NCBI GenBank assembly: GCA_019802505.1
Contig: JAFMOC010000762.1
Span: 38,501-102,500 of the forward strand
Source of the DNA: Corydoras sp. C115
Lineage: Eukaryota; Chordata; Actinopteri; Siluriformes; Callichthyidae
Length of the DNA stretch: 64,000 nt
Reading direction: 5' to 3'
The notes below the pieces were generated by a model. It worked only from the letters and a program-made list of their open reading frames with translations. It did no database searches and was not told the DNA's origin. Numbering within the stretch: position 1 is the stretch's first letter; each line of letters opens with the position of its first letter. Shown here piece by piece: positions 1-11,479 of this stretch. A program made the position numbers and the translations under genes.

Positions 1-48
1 ACCCTAATAGAGGATAAAGCGGAAGATAAGTAATGAATGAATGAACTG
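1..48 (+). repeat. AFC-like SINE, 3' tail only (cut by window edge)
   Basis: Ends with ccctaatagaggataaagcg and a (atga)n tail, identical in form to the 3' ends of the other copies. Confidence 0.9.
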
Positions 49-595
49 ACATTTAATCGTGGTGTCTTCGTGGTTAAGGTTCTCGAATACAAACGAGAGG
101 ACTAACGCGTCCAACCCCAGTTCTGCCAACTTGGCCCTGACGGGCCCCGGAGCGACACTCTTTAACCCTCTGCTGCTTCGACGGTATGATGCAAAGTCCT
201 CGGTGAAGCCTGAAACGTGGTCCCGGAACCCGAGCCGGCGCCGTTTCGCTGTGTGATGGTGAGCGTGTGCCGCTGCGAGAACGCTGCAGAGCGCACGGCG
301 AGTCGACCGCATTTCTAACGCAACACCGAAATCATCGGAACGCTGGTTTGGACGTCGGGTGTCGTGTCCTGCACTCTGAGGCTGTCAGCTCTGAGGATGC
401 AGGTGTTAACTGCTCCACCGAAGCCGGAGAACACCTGATCCTCATTAGAACGCGTGTGAGAAACGTGAGAACTCAATCTACACAATCCTCCGATTCTGTT
501 TAATCAGGTTCTCCAAAGATCCAGATATTGTGTCGGGGGTGTGGAACAGTGGAGATTGGCTGAACATACAAACCGAGTGCAAGGGACTGTAAATA
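49..595. other. Unique intronic sequence, no gene seen
   Basis: Mixed-composition sequence with short chance open frames on both strands. No splice-bounded or family-like peptide was recognised. Confidence 0.5.
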
Positions 596-666
596 CACAC
601 ACACACATATAAACACACACACACAAACACTGACATACACACACACACACCCATATATATACTGTA

Positions 667-754
<88 letters not shown>

Positions 755-835
755 CAGTATATATATACACATATACATACATACATATACACCCAAAAAC
801 TAACACTGACATACACACACCTATATATATATATA
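596..835. repeat. Compound AC/AT microsatellite with inverted-repeat shoulders
   Basis: AC-rich runs flank about 75 bases of pure (AT)n around 676-750. The shoulders tatatatactgtatgtata (about 654-673) and tatacatacagtatatata (about 748-768) are inverted repeats, so the whole block can fold back. The long Tyr/Ile and Cys/Val open frames here are translation of the microsatellite. Confidence 0.9.
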
Positions 836-837
836 TA

Positions 838-1479
838 CAATTTGCACAAGCTCATCGAAATTGGACAGTAGAAGATCGTTGGAAACACGTTGCCTGGTCC
901 GATGAGTCTCGATTTCTGCTGCGACATTCGGATGGTAGGGTCAGAATTTGGCGTCAACAACATGAAAGCATGGATCCATCCTGCCTTGTATCAACGGTTC
1001 AGGCTGGTGGTGGTGGTGTCATGGTGTGGGGAATATTTTCTTGGCACTCTTTGGGCCCCTTGGTACCAATTGAGCATCGTTGCAACGCCACAGTCTACCT
1101 AAGTATTGTTGCTGACCATGTCCATCCCTTTATGACCACAATGTACCCAACATCTGATGGCTACTTTCAGCAGGATAATGCGCCATGTCATAAAGCTGGA
1201 ATCATCTCAGACTGGTTTCTTGAACATGAAAATGAGTTCACTGAACTCAAATGGCCTCCACAGTCACCAGATCTCAATCCAATAGAGCATCTTTGGGATG
1301 TGATGGAACGGGAGATTCGCATCATGGATGCGCAGCCGACAAATCTGCGGCAACTGTGTGATGCCATCATGTCAATATGGACCAAACTCTCTGAGAAATG
1401 CTTCCAGCACCTTGTTGAATCTATGCCACGAAGAATTGAGGCAGTTCGGAAGGCAAAAGGGGGTCCAACCCGTTACTAG
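838..1479 (+). pseudogene. Tc1-like transposase, C-terminal catalytic part
   Basis: One uninterrupted frame of 213 codons ends at the TAG at 1477-1479. It enters at QFAQAHRNWTVEDRW and keeps all three catalytic acidic positions of the DDE/DDD-type fold: VAWSDESRF, FQQDNAPCHKA and SPDLNPIEHLWD, with 34 residues between the second Asp and the Glu as in Tc1. Full-length Tc1 transposases are about 340 residues, so the paired-type helix-turn-helix region and the start codon are absent. The frame is intact but the element has no left end, so it cannot be autonomous. A downstream in-frame ATG at 970 is internal and not a true start. Confidence 0.92.
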
Positions 1480-1516
1480 AATGGTGTACCTAATAAAGTG
1501 GCCGGTGAGTGTATAT
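838..1516 (+). mobile_element. Tc1/mariner-type DNA transposon, 5'-truncated
   Basis: The catalytic half of a Tc1-like transposon followed by a terminal inverted repeat at 1483-1513 (ggtgtacctaataaagtggc...ggtgagtgta) next to TA. This is the familiar end of a very common fish Tc1 family. The 5' TIR, 5' UTR and N-terminal DNA-binding part are missing; the element begins abruptly after the AT microsatellite. Confidence 0.93.
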
Positions 1517-1526
1517 ATTATACACA

Positions 1527-1810
1527 GGGTAGCACGATGACTTAGTGGTTTATCATGTTCGCCTCTCAGCACTAGGGATTCCCAGTTCGAATCCCCATCT
1601 GGGTGGAGTTTCCATGTTCTCCCCGTGTCCGCGTGGGTTTCCTCCGGGTTCTCCGGTTTCCTCCCACAGTCCAAAAACATGGATCAAGTCAATCGAGTTC
1701 TCCAAATTGCCCCATATATAGTGTGTGTGTGTGAGTGAGTGTGTGCCCAGTGATAGATTGGCGTCCTGTCCTGGGTGTATCTGCCCAGCGCCCGAAACGT
1801 TCTCCCCTGG

Positions 1811-1849
<39 letters not shown>

Positions 1850-1914
1850 GGGACCCCCCCCCCCCCCCCGCGACCCTAATAGAGGATAAAGCGGGAGATA
1901 ATGGATGGATGGAT
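1527..1914 (+). repeat. AFC-like SINE, nearly full length, with hexamer expansion
   Basis: tRNA-like head with A box (gacttagtgg) and B box (gttcgaatcc), then the conserved body and the tail cctaatagaggataaagcgg plus (atgg)n. Internal positions 1806-1850 carry a (atgggc)n expansion and 1852-1869 a C run. Confidence 0.92.
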
Positions 1915-2049
1915 ATACAGTATATATATATATATAGTACATACATACATACACAAATACTCACAAACAAACACGGACATATATACATACACACGTACAT
2001 ATGAAGATACACACATACATCCATATATGTACGTACGCACACTCACTCA

Positions 2050-2109
<60 letters not shown>
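1915..2109. repeat. Compound microsatellite (TA, CATA, CA)
   Basis: TA-rich and cata-rich stretch ending in an almost pure (CA)n run at 2052-2109. Confidence 0.92.
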
Positions 2110-2112
<3 letters not shown>

Positions 2113-2830
2113 GAACCGGGTTTGAATCTATGTATTTAACTGGACATGACCACCCGATCAGTGAAACACACATGTGATCTGACATTTCAATCTGCGGTCC
2201 GTCGTATGTGGTGCCTCCGACATCCGCGGCATCTCTGATCTGCGCCGCCGCGACCCCCGTCCCAACCGGCAGATTAGAACCCATGTGACTTTAACGTTAA
2301 CTCGGAGGGAAAATGCCTCGTCCACCGGCACCGCGGCGCTGCCTCGGTTTTTCTTCTCAGAGGTTGACAGTATTGATATTTGAGTGTCCTAGATACTCAG
2401 TGAAATTAGAATTGAGCTTAAAGCCAGACGGAGACGAGGGTTCCGTGATAAATAACACTGTCCTTGAACGCTTCGCTTATTTAGAATGATATGGAGAGAC
2501 GATAATGAGGGAATTAATAATTAAAGACATAAGCATATCCGTCAGAGAGCCCAGCTCTCTCCCGGAGAACCTGCCAGCACGTTTTTGGAGGAAATCATAA
2601 GTGTTTTCTTTAGATCTTTTGGGAACGTACGCAGAACAGGGCTTACATACGGCTCACGAGTGAGACCTTCAATAAAGGAGCTTTAATAGTGAACAACTTC
2701 TTCAGTCTGTAGAGCTAACGTCCTTTAATTGTGTGTAAACAGACTGAGGACAATGAAAAGGTAATTAACACACCTGCAGGAGGTTCTGCTGATGTTCTGC
2801 GTGCAGGTATTTGAGGCGGGGCGTAGAGTG
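2110..2830. other. Unique intronic sequence
   Basis: No repeat family or exon recognised; AT-rich with several TAATTA-like cores around 2510-2530. Confidence 0.5.
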
Positions 2831-2841
2831 TGGCGTAGAAT

Positions 2842-3177
2842 TCATTCATTCATTATCTCCTGCTTTATCCTATATTAGGGCCGGGGGGGGGGGGGGGTTC
2901 CCCATGCCCATCCAGGGGAGAACGTCTCGGGCGCTGGGCAGATACACCCAGGACAGGACACCAATCCATCGCTGGACACACACTCACTCACACACACACT
3001 CTACATGGGGCAATTTGAAGAACTCAATTGACTTGATCCATGTTTTTGGACTGTGGGAGGAAACCGGAGAACCCGGAGGAAACCTATGCGGACACGGGGA
3101 GAACATGGAAACTCCACCCAGATTGGGATTCGAACCCCTAGTGCTGAGAGGAGAACATGCTGACCACTAAGCCACCG
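2842..3177 (-). repeat. AFC-like SINE with 11-bp target duplication
   Basis: Complete copy in minus orientation with a G-run at 2882-2897. Flanked by the direct repeat tggcgtagaat at 2831-2841 and 3178-3188, the signature of target-primed retroposition. Confidence 0.93.
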
Positions 3178-3188
3178 TGGCGTAGAAT

Positions 3189-3690
3189 CAATCGTAAAAA
3201 TAAACGCAACGCTGACGAATCCTGATTCTCATTGTGTCTCTGGACGGCTTCGAAGCACTGTCCGGTGGGAGGAGAACGTACAAGGCGCCAGCAGCCATGC
3301 CAAAGTAGAAGGTGCCAGCTTGGTGTCGTTTGGTCGGCGGAAGTCGGGACGGCACGTGCAGCTGGATACTCCTTGGGGACTGGATGTCAGGAATCCGTGG
3401 GCAGTCGAGGTTGCAGCCAGCAAAATAAAACAACAAGTCAAGCAAGGCTTCCCATAAGCACCAGAGGTTCACAGGGTTACGCCTGACCAGAAGATATGGA
3501 TTTTTCTTCTGAAGCACAAACAGCCCGAGGTCAAGACAAAAGGCCGGACGGTGAAGCAAACGCCGGCAAATGAACTGCAAAGAAGATGCATCTGAAATAA
3601 AAGAGTCCGGCAAACCTCAAAGGACGGAAGAAAAGCGAAGAATGTTCACGCTGACGTTCTGATGGGATAGGCTGAGAGTTCTCATCTTAA
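3189..3690. other. Unidentified sequence with a 141-codon minus-strand open frame
   Basis: The minus strand is open from 3613 to 3188, and the plus strand has shorter open pieces. I recognise no domain and no splice context. Possibly a decayed retroelement or chance. Confidence 0.3.
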
Positions 3691-3745
3691 TGGTCTACTA
3701 GGGTCACGGGGTGGGGGGTGAGGGTGGGGGTTCTCCATGTCCATT
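3690..3745 (-). repeat. AFC-like SINE tail fragment
   Basis: tctactagggtcacgggg...ggttctccatgtccat matches the reverse of the SINE 3' end. Confidence 0.6.
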
Positions 3746-3746
3746 T

Positions 3747-3992
3747 GGGCCCGTCATAGGCTTGTGGTTAATGAACCAGCCGTGCGACCTGTGGGTCCGA
3801 CGGTTCGATTTCCGATTCCACCAAGTCCTACGACTGAAGTGCCCTTGGGAGGGCACCTAACCCTAATTGCTCCCTGGACGCCGTGTACAGGGCTGCCCAC
3901 CACTCCGGGCAAGTGTGTTCACTTCACCAGTGTGTGTGTTGGATGGGTGGGTTAAATGTGGAGGACACACTCCTCTGTGTTTGAGTACAGCA
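3747..3992 (+). repeat. Second-type tRNA-derived SINE, degenerate
   Basis: The head-like part has a B-box-like ggttcgatttccg. It is followed by the motif seen in other fish SINEs: ctgcccaccactccgggcaa, ttcacttcaccagtgtgtgt and ggatgggtgggttaaatg. Confidence 0.65.
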
Positions 3993-4013
3993 GGTACAAT
4001 AGATCACGTTATG

Positions 4014-4217
4014 ACTTTAGGGAAGAACGTTTCAGGTGCTGGGCACCCAGGACAGGACATCCATCTGTCACTGGGCAAACACACATACACTCTATATAGG
4101 GGCATTTTAAAGGGGCAGCTAATTCACATTGACATAGTTTTAAGACTGTGGGAGAAAACCGGAGAACCTGAAGGAATCCCACATGGAAACTCCACTCAGA
4201 TTGGGATTCCCACCTGG
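4014..4217 (-). repeat. AFC-like SINE, degenerate partial copy
   Basis: Recognisable order: ctgggcacccaggacagg, ctctatataggggca, actgtgggagaaaaccgg, aactccactcagattggg. Confidence 0.8.
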
Positions 4218-4376
4218 ATCTAAGAGGATGTTGGATCTTTTGATTTTTGAAAAGGCAGAAGGAACGAGCCGATGCAAAATGGTCGTCTCAACTCATTTAT
4301 TGAGAACAAAGAAAACTTCATGAACACCGTCAGTAACTCACGCTGGCCAGCGGCTCCGCCTCCCTCAGCGTTCAGG

Positions 4377-5676
4377 TGCTGTGAACGCCTCCGGGTCTGA
4401 GTGAGAGAGAGCGCCCCGCAGTACTTACCTGTGTATATATCCGTTAAGTCTAGTTCCCACCCCTAACTGCCTAAGCCAATCACAAACTACCGCCCTAGTT
4501 TCAAATCAGCCAATCCAAGACCGGTATTTTGGTTCAAATAGCGTGCCCCACCCCACTTCCCAATGGCGGCAAGCCCCAGTGAAGTCCTTTGTTTGAATAC
4601 AAACTTTCGGCCATTTTGGGACTCTTATTATGTGCAAGTAATTTCAAATTCCTGACAAGGAGAACATACTAACCACAACATCACAACTGCTCGGTGGGTT
4701 TCACAGTGGGGGGGGGGGGGGGCATTATGACTGACCCAATGTTGTGACCTCATCCATTACATTGGGATGGATGAGGTCACAACATTGTTGAAAGAATCCC
4801 ACATGGACACGGGGAGAACGTGGGAACTCCACTCAGATTTGCTGTGAACACCTCCGGGTTTGAGTGAGAGAGAGCGCCCCCGCAGTACTTACCTGTGTAT
4901 ATATCCGTTAAGTCTAGTTCCTGCCCCTAACTGCCTAAGCCAATCACAAACTACTGCCCTAGTTTCAAATCAGCCAATCCAAGACCAGTATTTTGGTTCA
5001 AATCTAGCGTGCCCCACCCAACATCCCAATGGCGTCAAGCCCCAATGAAGGCCTTTGTTTGAATACAAACTTTCGGCCATTTTGGGACTCTTATTATGTG
5101 CAAGTAATTTAAAACTCCTGACAAGGAGAACATACCAACCACAACACCACAACTGCTCGGTGGGGGGGGGGCAGGGTGCATTATGACTGACCCAGTGTTG
5201 TGACCTCATCCATTACATTGGGATGGATGAGGTCACAACATTGTTGAAGGAATCCCACATGGACACGGGGAGAACGTGGAAACTCCACTCAGATTTGCTG
5301 TGAACGCCTCCGGGTCTGAGTGAGAGAGAGCGCCCCCGCAGTACTTACCTGTGTATATTTCCGTTAATTCTAGTTCCCGCCCCTAACTGCCTAAGCCAAT
5401 CACAAACTACCGCCCTAGTTTCAAATCAGCCAATCCAAGACCGGTATTTTGGTTCAAATCTAGCGTGCCCCACCCAACATCCCAATGGCGTCAAGCCCCA
5501 ATGAAGGCCTTTGTTTGAATACAAACTTTCGGCCATTTTGGGACTCTTATTATGTGCAAGTCATTTAAAACTCCTGACAAGGAGAACATACTAACATACT
5601 AACACTGCTCGGGGGGGGGGGGCAGGGTGCATTATGACTGACCCAGTGTTGTGACCTTATCCATTACGGTGGGATC
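4377..5676. repeat. Three tandem copies of a ~460-bp unit
   Basis: Units start at 4377, 4840 and 5296 (periods 463 and 456); the third stops near 5676. Each has gtgaacgcctccgggtctga, tcggccattttgggactctt, a G run, and the SINE-derived piece acacggggagaacgtgg at its end, so the unit junction lies in SINE sequence. Copies 1 and 2 contain a 20-bp-arm hairpin (see findings). Confidence 0.92.
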
Positions 5677-5909
5677 ATAATAAAGCATCTGATGTGTCAG
5701 ACGCCAATCAACGTACAGAGCTGCGTTGGTCATCGGTCTTTGGTGTGAGTTCTACAGAGAAGGTTCCACCGCTGACCCATCACAGGAACCTCAACGCTGA
5801 AACCCCGGCATCACGACGAGCGAGCGCCTCGGGTTCAATACGGCTCAGGGACGAGAGTGTAACACGAGTACCGATTCCCCCGTTCCACCGACTACATGTG
5901 ACCGAGCCG

Positions 5910-5914
<5 letters not shown>
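5677..5914. other. Unique intronic sequence
   Basis: No exon or repeat recognised. Confidence 0.4.
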
Positions 5915-5963
<49 letters not shown>

Positions 5964-5972
5964 CTCTCTCTC
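5915..5972. repeat. (CA)n(TC)n microsatellite
   Basis: (AC)n at 5916-5960 passing into (TC)n. Confidence 0.95.
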
Positions 5973-7239
5973 GCTGCTCCATTATGGATCTCAGTCTGAA
6001 CGGGAAATGAAGCGGCAGAACTATGAAATATGGATTTTCCACTTCCCTCGCCGAGGTCCGTCCGTTCCCCGCGTTCTCCGTCTCGTTTGGATCGGTGGCC
6101 GGCGCGTGCCTTCATTATAATCTGAATGCAGACGGCGCACGGGGCGGCGATTCGGCGGCGCCGGCGTCAGAATTCAAACCCGATCCATCTCTTTTTATCC
6201 GAGCGTGGCTCGGCGACCCGCCGAGGGCCCAATAATCCTGTCCTGCCCCGTGTGGCTGGGGTCCTGCGTCCAGATTAATGACCCCAGTTCAATTTGAGTC
6301 CACTGTGCACTCACAGCAGAGGCGCCGCATTTAGACAGCAACGTAAAACCATTACAAGCGACTTGTTTCCCTGCGGTGAATGTCTGAGTCCTGATTCTGT
6401 GGTTCTGACCCAAACGGACCAAAGATCAAAGAGAGAGAGGGACCGTCTCGCACGAAAAAAGACGAGATATTGAGGCTGCGACCGTACAGATTTACAGAGA
6501 ACTCAAAAGCAGGAGCTCGCATTGGTATTCGGAGCTCAGATCTTAACAGGGGACCATTTTTTTTTTTTTTTTTTTTCCGGTTCTTTGATGCCAACGAGCA
6601 GAAGCTGCACTCTGAAGATCTCGACGCACAGAGTCACCGAATCACAGCGGCGTAAATATACGACCTCGTCCGAGTTTCGTACCTCCACTCTGCTCGCGTC
6701 GCCGCGAAAGGCCGATCGGCAAAAACAGGATGCTTTACATATATATGAGTTTCTGCACGGAAATATGCGCTGACAAGCAAACAGAGCTTAAAAATCCATT
6801 TAAATAAGTAATTAATCTGTGCGTTCGGAGATTCAGCGCGAGGGCCGCCCGGTGTAGAGTTCCGTCTGCGCTCTGCGAAAATAAATGGCATTTTAAAAAA
6901 AAAAAAAAAAAAAGATAAAAGTCGAATTAATTCAAGGATCTTTGCGCCGACTGTAAATCCGAGCGAGAACTGTAAAAAACTAAAGAGCGCTTAACGTCCG
7001 TCAGGTGAAGTTATCCTCAAGCGCGGGATATTAAAATGGAGGTTTAATATATTCCGCCGAGCATCACGAGCTTTAATGTGCAGTAACAGAGGGTGCTGAG
7101 GTCGGCGGGGCCTATCCCGTAAATCAGCATCAAAGCAGGAAGGAGTCTTCCGAGGCCGACAATCACCGGCAACGAGCTCAAAGTATAACGAGGCTGAAGC
7201 ATTCCGTCTGCCGGAGGAGACACCTTCACCACCCGAATT
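5973..7239. other. Unique intronic sequence with T20 and A20 runs
   Basis: Single-copy-looking sequence with T20 at 6557-6576 and A20 at about 6894-6913. No splice-bounded coding segment found. Homeodomain-like aagtaattaatc at 6805-6816. Confidence 0.45.
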
Positions 7240-10200
7240 AGAGACTAACGTTAGGACACGCCCCCTTCCTGCTCCGTACTCTATGACCTCCACTTACCAT
7301 ACAGATGGACTTTGTAGTTTTACGATTCCATTCTGTAGTCCATCTGTGTTCTTTGTTGTTGTTAGTCCCCTGTTGGTTCTCTGTTGGTCAGCAGCATCAC
7401 AGAACAGGTATCATTTGGGTGGTGGATTGTGTTTTGTCAGTTCTGCAGTGACACTGATGAGGGGGGTTTTAGTGCAGCAGTTTCATTTCTCCACCTCAGT
7501 GACACTGCTGGGATAGGACTAATGCACCCACCCAATAACCCCTGCTCTGTGGTGGTACTATTGGGGTTCTGACCATTAGAACAGAGTATACAGTATGAAC
7601 TGTAGAACACAAACAGATGGACTAACTTAACAGTGCGTCCCTCAACAGTCCGTCTCTTAACAGTTGGTCTCATAGCAGTCGGTTCTTTAACAGTTGGTTC
7701 CTTAACAGACGGTCCCATAGCAATTGGTTCCTTAATAGTCGAGTCCATAACAGATAGTTCCTTAACAGTCGGTCATTTGGGTGGTGGATTGTTTATTGTC
7801 AGTTCTGCAGTGACCCTGGTGCAGTGAGGGGGGTTTTAGTGCAGCAGTGCTGCTGTAGCTTCATTTCTCCACCTCAGTCACACTGCTGGGATAGGACTAA
7901 TGCACCCACCCAATAACCCCTGCTCTGTGGTGGTACTATTGGGGTTCTGTCCATTAGAACAGAGTACACAGTATGAACTGTAGAACACAAACAGATGGTC
8001 TACCTTAACAGACCGTCCCTTAACAGTTGGTCTCATAGCAGTCGGTTCCCTAACAGTCGGACATTTGGGTGGTGGATTGTTTATTGTCGGTTCTGCAGTG
8101 ACACTGATGTGGTGAGGGGGGTTTTAGTGCAGCAGTTTCATTTAAACACCATTAGAGAACACATTATGTATTGTAGAACACAAACAGATGGTCTACCATA
8201 ACAGTCCATCCCTTAACAGACCGTACCTTAACAGTCGGTTCCCTAACAGTTGGACATTTGGGTGGTGGATTGTTTATTGTCGGTTCTGCAGTGACCCTGG
8301 TGCAGTGAGGGGGGTTTTAGTGCAGCAGTGCTGCTGGAGTTTCATTTCTCCACCTCAGTCACACTGCTGGGATAGGACTAATGCACCCACCCAATAACCC
8401 CTGCTCTGTGGTGGTGCTATTGGGGTTCTGACCATTAGAACAGAGAACACAGTATGAACTGTAGAACACAAACAGATGGTGTACCTTAACAGACCGTCCC
8501 TTAACAGTTGGTCTCATAGCAGTCGGTTCCCTAACAGTCGAACATTTGGGTGGTGGATTGTTTATTGTCGGTTCTGCAGTGACACTGATGTGGTGAGGGG
8601 GGTTTTAGTGCAGCAGTTTCATTTAAACACCTCTGTGGTGGTGCTATTGGGGTTCTTACCATTAGAGAACACAGTATGCATTGTAGAACACAAACAGATG
8701 GTCTACCATAACAGTCCATCCCTTAATACTTGGTCCCTTAACAGTCGGTTCCCTAACAGTCGGTCATTTGGGTGGTGGATTATTTACTGTAAGTTCTGCA
8801 GGGACCCTGGTGCAGTGAGGAGGTTCTAGTGCAGCAGTGCTGCTGGAGTTTCATTTCTCCATCTCAGTCACACTGCTGGGATAGGACTAATGCACCCACC
8901 CAATAACCCCTGCTCTGTGGTGGTGGTACTATTGGGGTTCTGACCATTAGAACAGAGTACACAGTATGAACTGTAGAACACAAACAGATGGTGTACCTTA
9001 ACAGACCGTCCCTTAACAGTTGGTCTCATAGCAGTCGGTTCTCTAACAGTCGGACATTTGGGTGGTGGATTGTTTATTGTCGGTTCTGCAGTGACACTGA
9101 TGTGGTGAGGGGGGTTTTAGTGCAGCAGTTTCATTTAAACACCTCTGTGGTGGTGCTATTGGGGTTCTTACCATTAGAGAACACAGTATGTATTGTAGAA
9201 CACAAACAGATGGTCTACCATAACAGTCCATCCCTTAACAGACCGTACCTTAACAGTCGGTTCCCTAACAGTCGGACATTTGGGTGGTGGATTGTTTATT
9301 GTCGGTTCTGCAGTGACCCTGGTGCAGTGAGGGGGTTCTAGTGCAGCAGTGCTGCTGGAGTCTCATTTCTCCACCTCAGTGACACTGCTGGGATAGGACT
9401 AATGCACCCACCCAATAACCCCTGCTCTGTGGTGGTACTATTGGGGTTCTAACCCATAGAGGATACACAGTATGTACTGTAGAACACAAACAGATGGTGT
9501 ACCTTAACAGACCGTCCCTTAACAGTTGGTCTCATAGCAGTCGGTTCCCTAACAGTCGGACATTTGGGTGGTGGATTGTTTATTGTCGGTTCTGCAGTGA
9601 CACTGATGTGGTGAGGGGGGTTTTAGTGCAGCAGTTTCATTTAAACACCTCTGTGGTGGTGCTATTGGGGTTCTTACCATTAGAGAACACATTATGTATT
9701 GTAGAACACAAACAGATGGTCTACCATAACAGTCCATCCCTTAATACTTGGTCCCTTAACAGTCGGTTCCCTAACAGTCGGTCATTTGGGTGGTGGATTA
9801 TTTACTGTAAGTTCTGCAGTGACCCTGGTGCAGTGAGAGGGTTCTAGTGCAGCAGTGCTGCTGGAGTTTCATTTCTCCACCTCAGAGACACTGCTGGGAT
9901 AGGAATAATGCACCCACCCAATAACCCCTGCTCTGTGGTGGTACTATTGGGGTTCTGAGCATTAGAACAGAGTACACAGTATGAACTGTAGAACACAAAC
10001 AGATGGTCTACCATAACTGTCCATCCCTTAACAGTTGGTCTCATAGCAGTCGGTTCCCTAACAGTCGGACATTTGGGTGGTGGATTGTTTATTGTCGGTT
10101 CTGCAGTGACACTGATGTGGTGAGGGGGGTTTTAGTGCAGCAGTTTCATTTAAACACCTCTGTGGTGGTGCTATTGGGGTTCTTACCATTAGAGAACAGG
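7240..10200 (+). repeat. ~508-bp higher-order tandem array of a dispersed fish repeat
   Basis: The first 180 bases are the repeat's end (ggacacgccc, ttaccatacagatggactt, gtagtccatctgtg). The body then repeats: corresponding points fall at about 8476, 8988, 9494 and 10003 (periods 512, 506, 509), each made of two ~250-base halves sharing gtgcagcagt, ataggactaatgcacccacc and cacaaacagatgg. Between halves are short runs of a 15-bp unit (ccttaacagtcggtt). The open frames are unit-length artefacts. Confidence 0.9.
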
Positions 10201-10260
10201 GAGGTGGTGGGGGGGGGGGGGAGGTGGTGGAGGTGGGGGGGGGGGTGTCACCTCACTGAT
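10201..10260. repeat. G-rich GGTGGG tract
   Basis: Dense G runs (gaggtggtgggggggggg) at the end of the array; candidate G-quadruplex. Confidence 0.8.
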
Positions 10261-10860
10261 CTTAATCACGATAACGTGATTGTTATTCGGGCTCCGCGGC
10301 GGCGGTGGTGGCGGCGGCGTCGTCGCTCTCACCTCGCAGGCTGAAGGTCCCGGACATCAATCCCCGTTTATCAGCCTGAAGTGTGATTACGTTAATAAAT
10401 CTTATTTCTGTTTTATTCCGTATCTACAATTAAATGATGTACCAATTTAAATTTGCGGGATTTAATATTTCATACTCACATGATAATAAACCTTTCACGG
10501 GATCCGCTGGCTCAGCGCCGCCGACTCCCGATAACACTATAATTAAAAAGCCGCTTATCTGCCGAGTCGACGCTTATTTGTTGTTTCGAAAAGAAAACGC
10601 TATTAATGAAATAAATACAAATGGAAATGAACAATGGTCGGAATCGAGGTTACATCTCGGGCTCATCCTCTCCTCAGGGAGGCTCAGAGGCCTATCCCAG
10701 TTCAGAGTCCTGCTGACGAATCAAACGCTGGTCTGTAAATTGTTTTAAATCAAATGCCTTTCACAAAGTGAGAGACTCTTCATACTGTGGGAATGTCGTC
10801 ATAGAAATCAAACAATGAAATGAAATGAAATGAGATTTCTTAATTATTATTAAGCAGTTT
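10261..10860. other. Unique AT-rich intronic sequence
   Basis: AT-rich from 10400 to 10640 with no repeats; non-coding on inspection. A possible conserved non-coding element, not shown. Confidence 0.35.
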
Positions 10861-11300
10861 CTGCTTTAGGGGTGCGGCGAGCTGTAGGTTTCGGTGTGGG
10901 GCATATGGTAGGGAGGGTGGGAGGCGTTAGCACGGGTGGAATAAAGGGGTATGAGGGTGTTAGGGAGGTTCGAAGGGCCATTGTTATGGAGGGCGGGTGG
11001 AGAAGGCAGTAGGGCAGGTGTTGTTTGGGTGTTGAGGGAGGTCAGGAGGGTGGGTATTAGAGAGGGCGGGAGGGTGGGTGTTAAGAAGGACAAGTATTAG
11101 GGTAAGCGGGAGGGTGGGTGTTAAGAAGGGCAAGTATTAGGGAGAGGTTGGGTTGGGGGTTAGGAAGGGTGAGGGGGCCGATGTTTGGGAGTTAGGAAGG
11201 GCAGGAGTTTGCGAGTGTGGGAGGGCGGGTGTTAAGGGAGGGCATGTGAGAGGCGGGGGCGGTAGAGAGGGTGTTGGGGAGGGTGGGTGCTAAGAAGGCC
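10861..11300. repeat. Degenerate G-rich minisatellite
   Basis: Imperfect units around gggagggtgggtgttaagaa and gggcaagtattaggg. The plus strand is G-rich throughout with many G3-G4 runs. Confidence 0.8.
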
Positions 11301-11367
11301 TTCCATCTCACAGCAGAAGGTTATTGGGTTTGATCCCATGTGTATATGTAGTTGTATGAATGGCATA

Positions 11368-11470
11368 TAGGTGGCGCAGTGGTTAGTGGGTCCCGGGTTT
11401 GATTTCTGAGCATGTCCTCCCTGTGTCTGTGTCTGTGTTTCCCTCCTGAAAATTAAAACGTGCTGATGAG
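11368..11470 (+). repeat. tRNA-SINE head fragment
   Basis: ggtggcgcagtggttagtgg, then gggtttgatttctgagcatg and tcctccctgtgtctgtg. Degenerate head and body only. Confidence 0.65.
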
Positions 11471-11479
11471 CAGTTGGCA

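Noticed and set aside
478..963. 161-codon Ile/Tyr/Cys/Val-rich frame
   Set aside because: Translation of AC/AT microsatellites; no domain, and present in several frames.
7633..10344. Repeated 117-codon frames as a gene family
   Set aside because: Each is one unit of a 508-bp tandem repeat; both strands are open, frames are not bounded by splice sites, and no homology is recognised.
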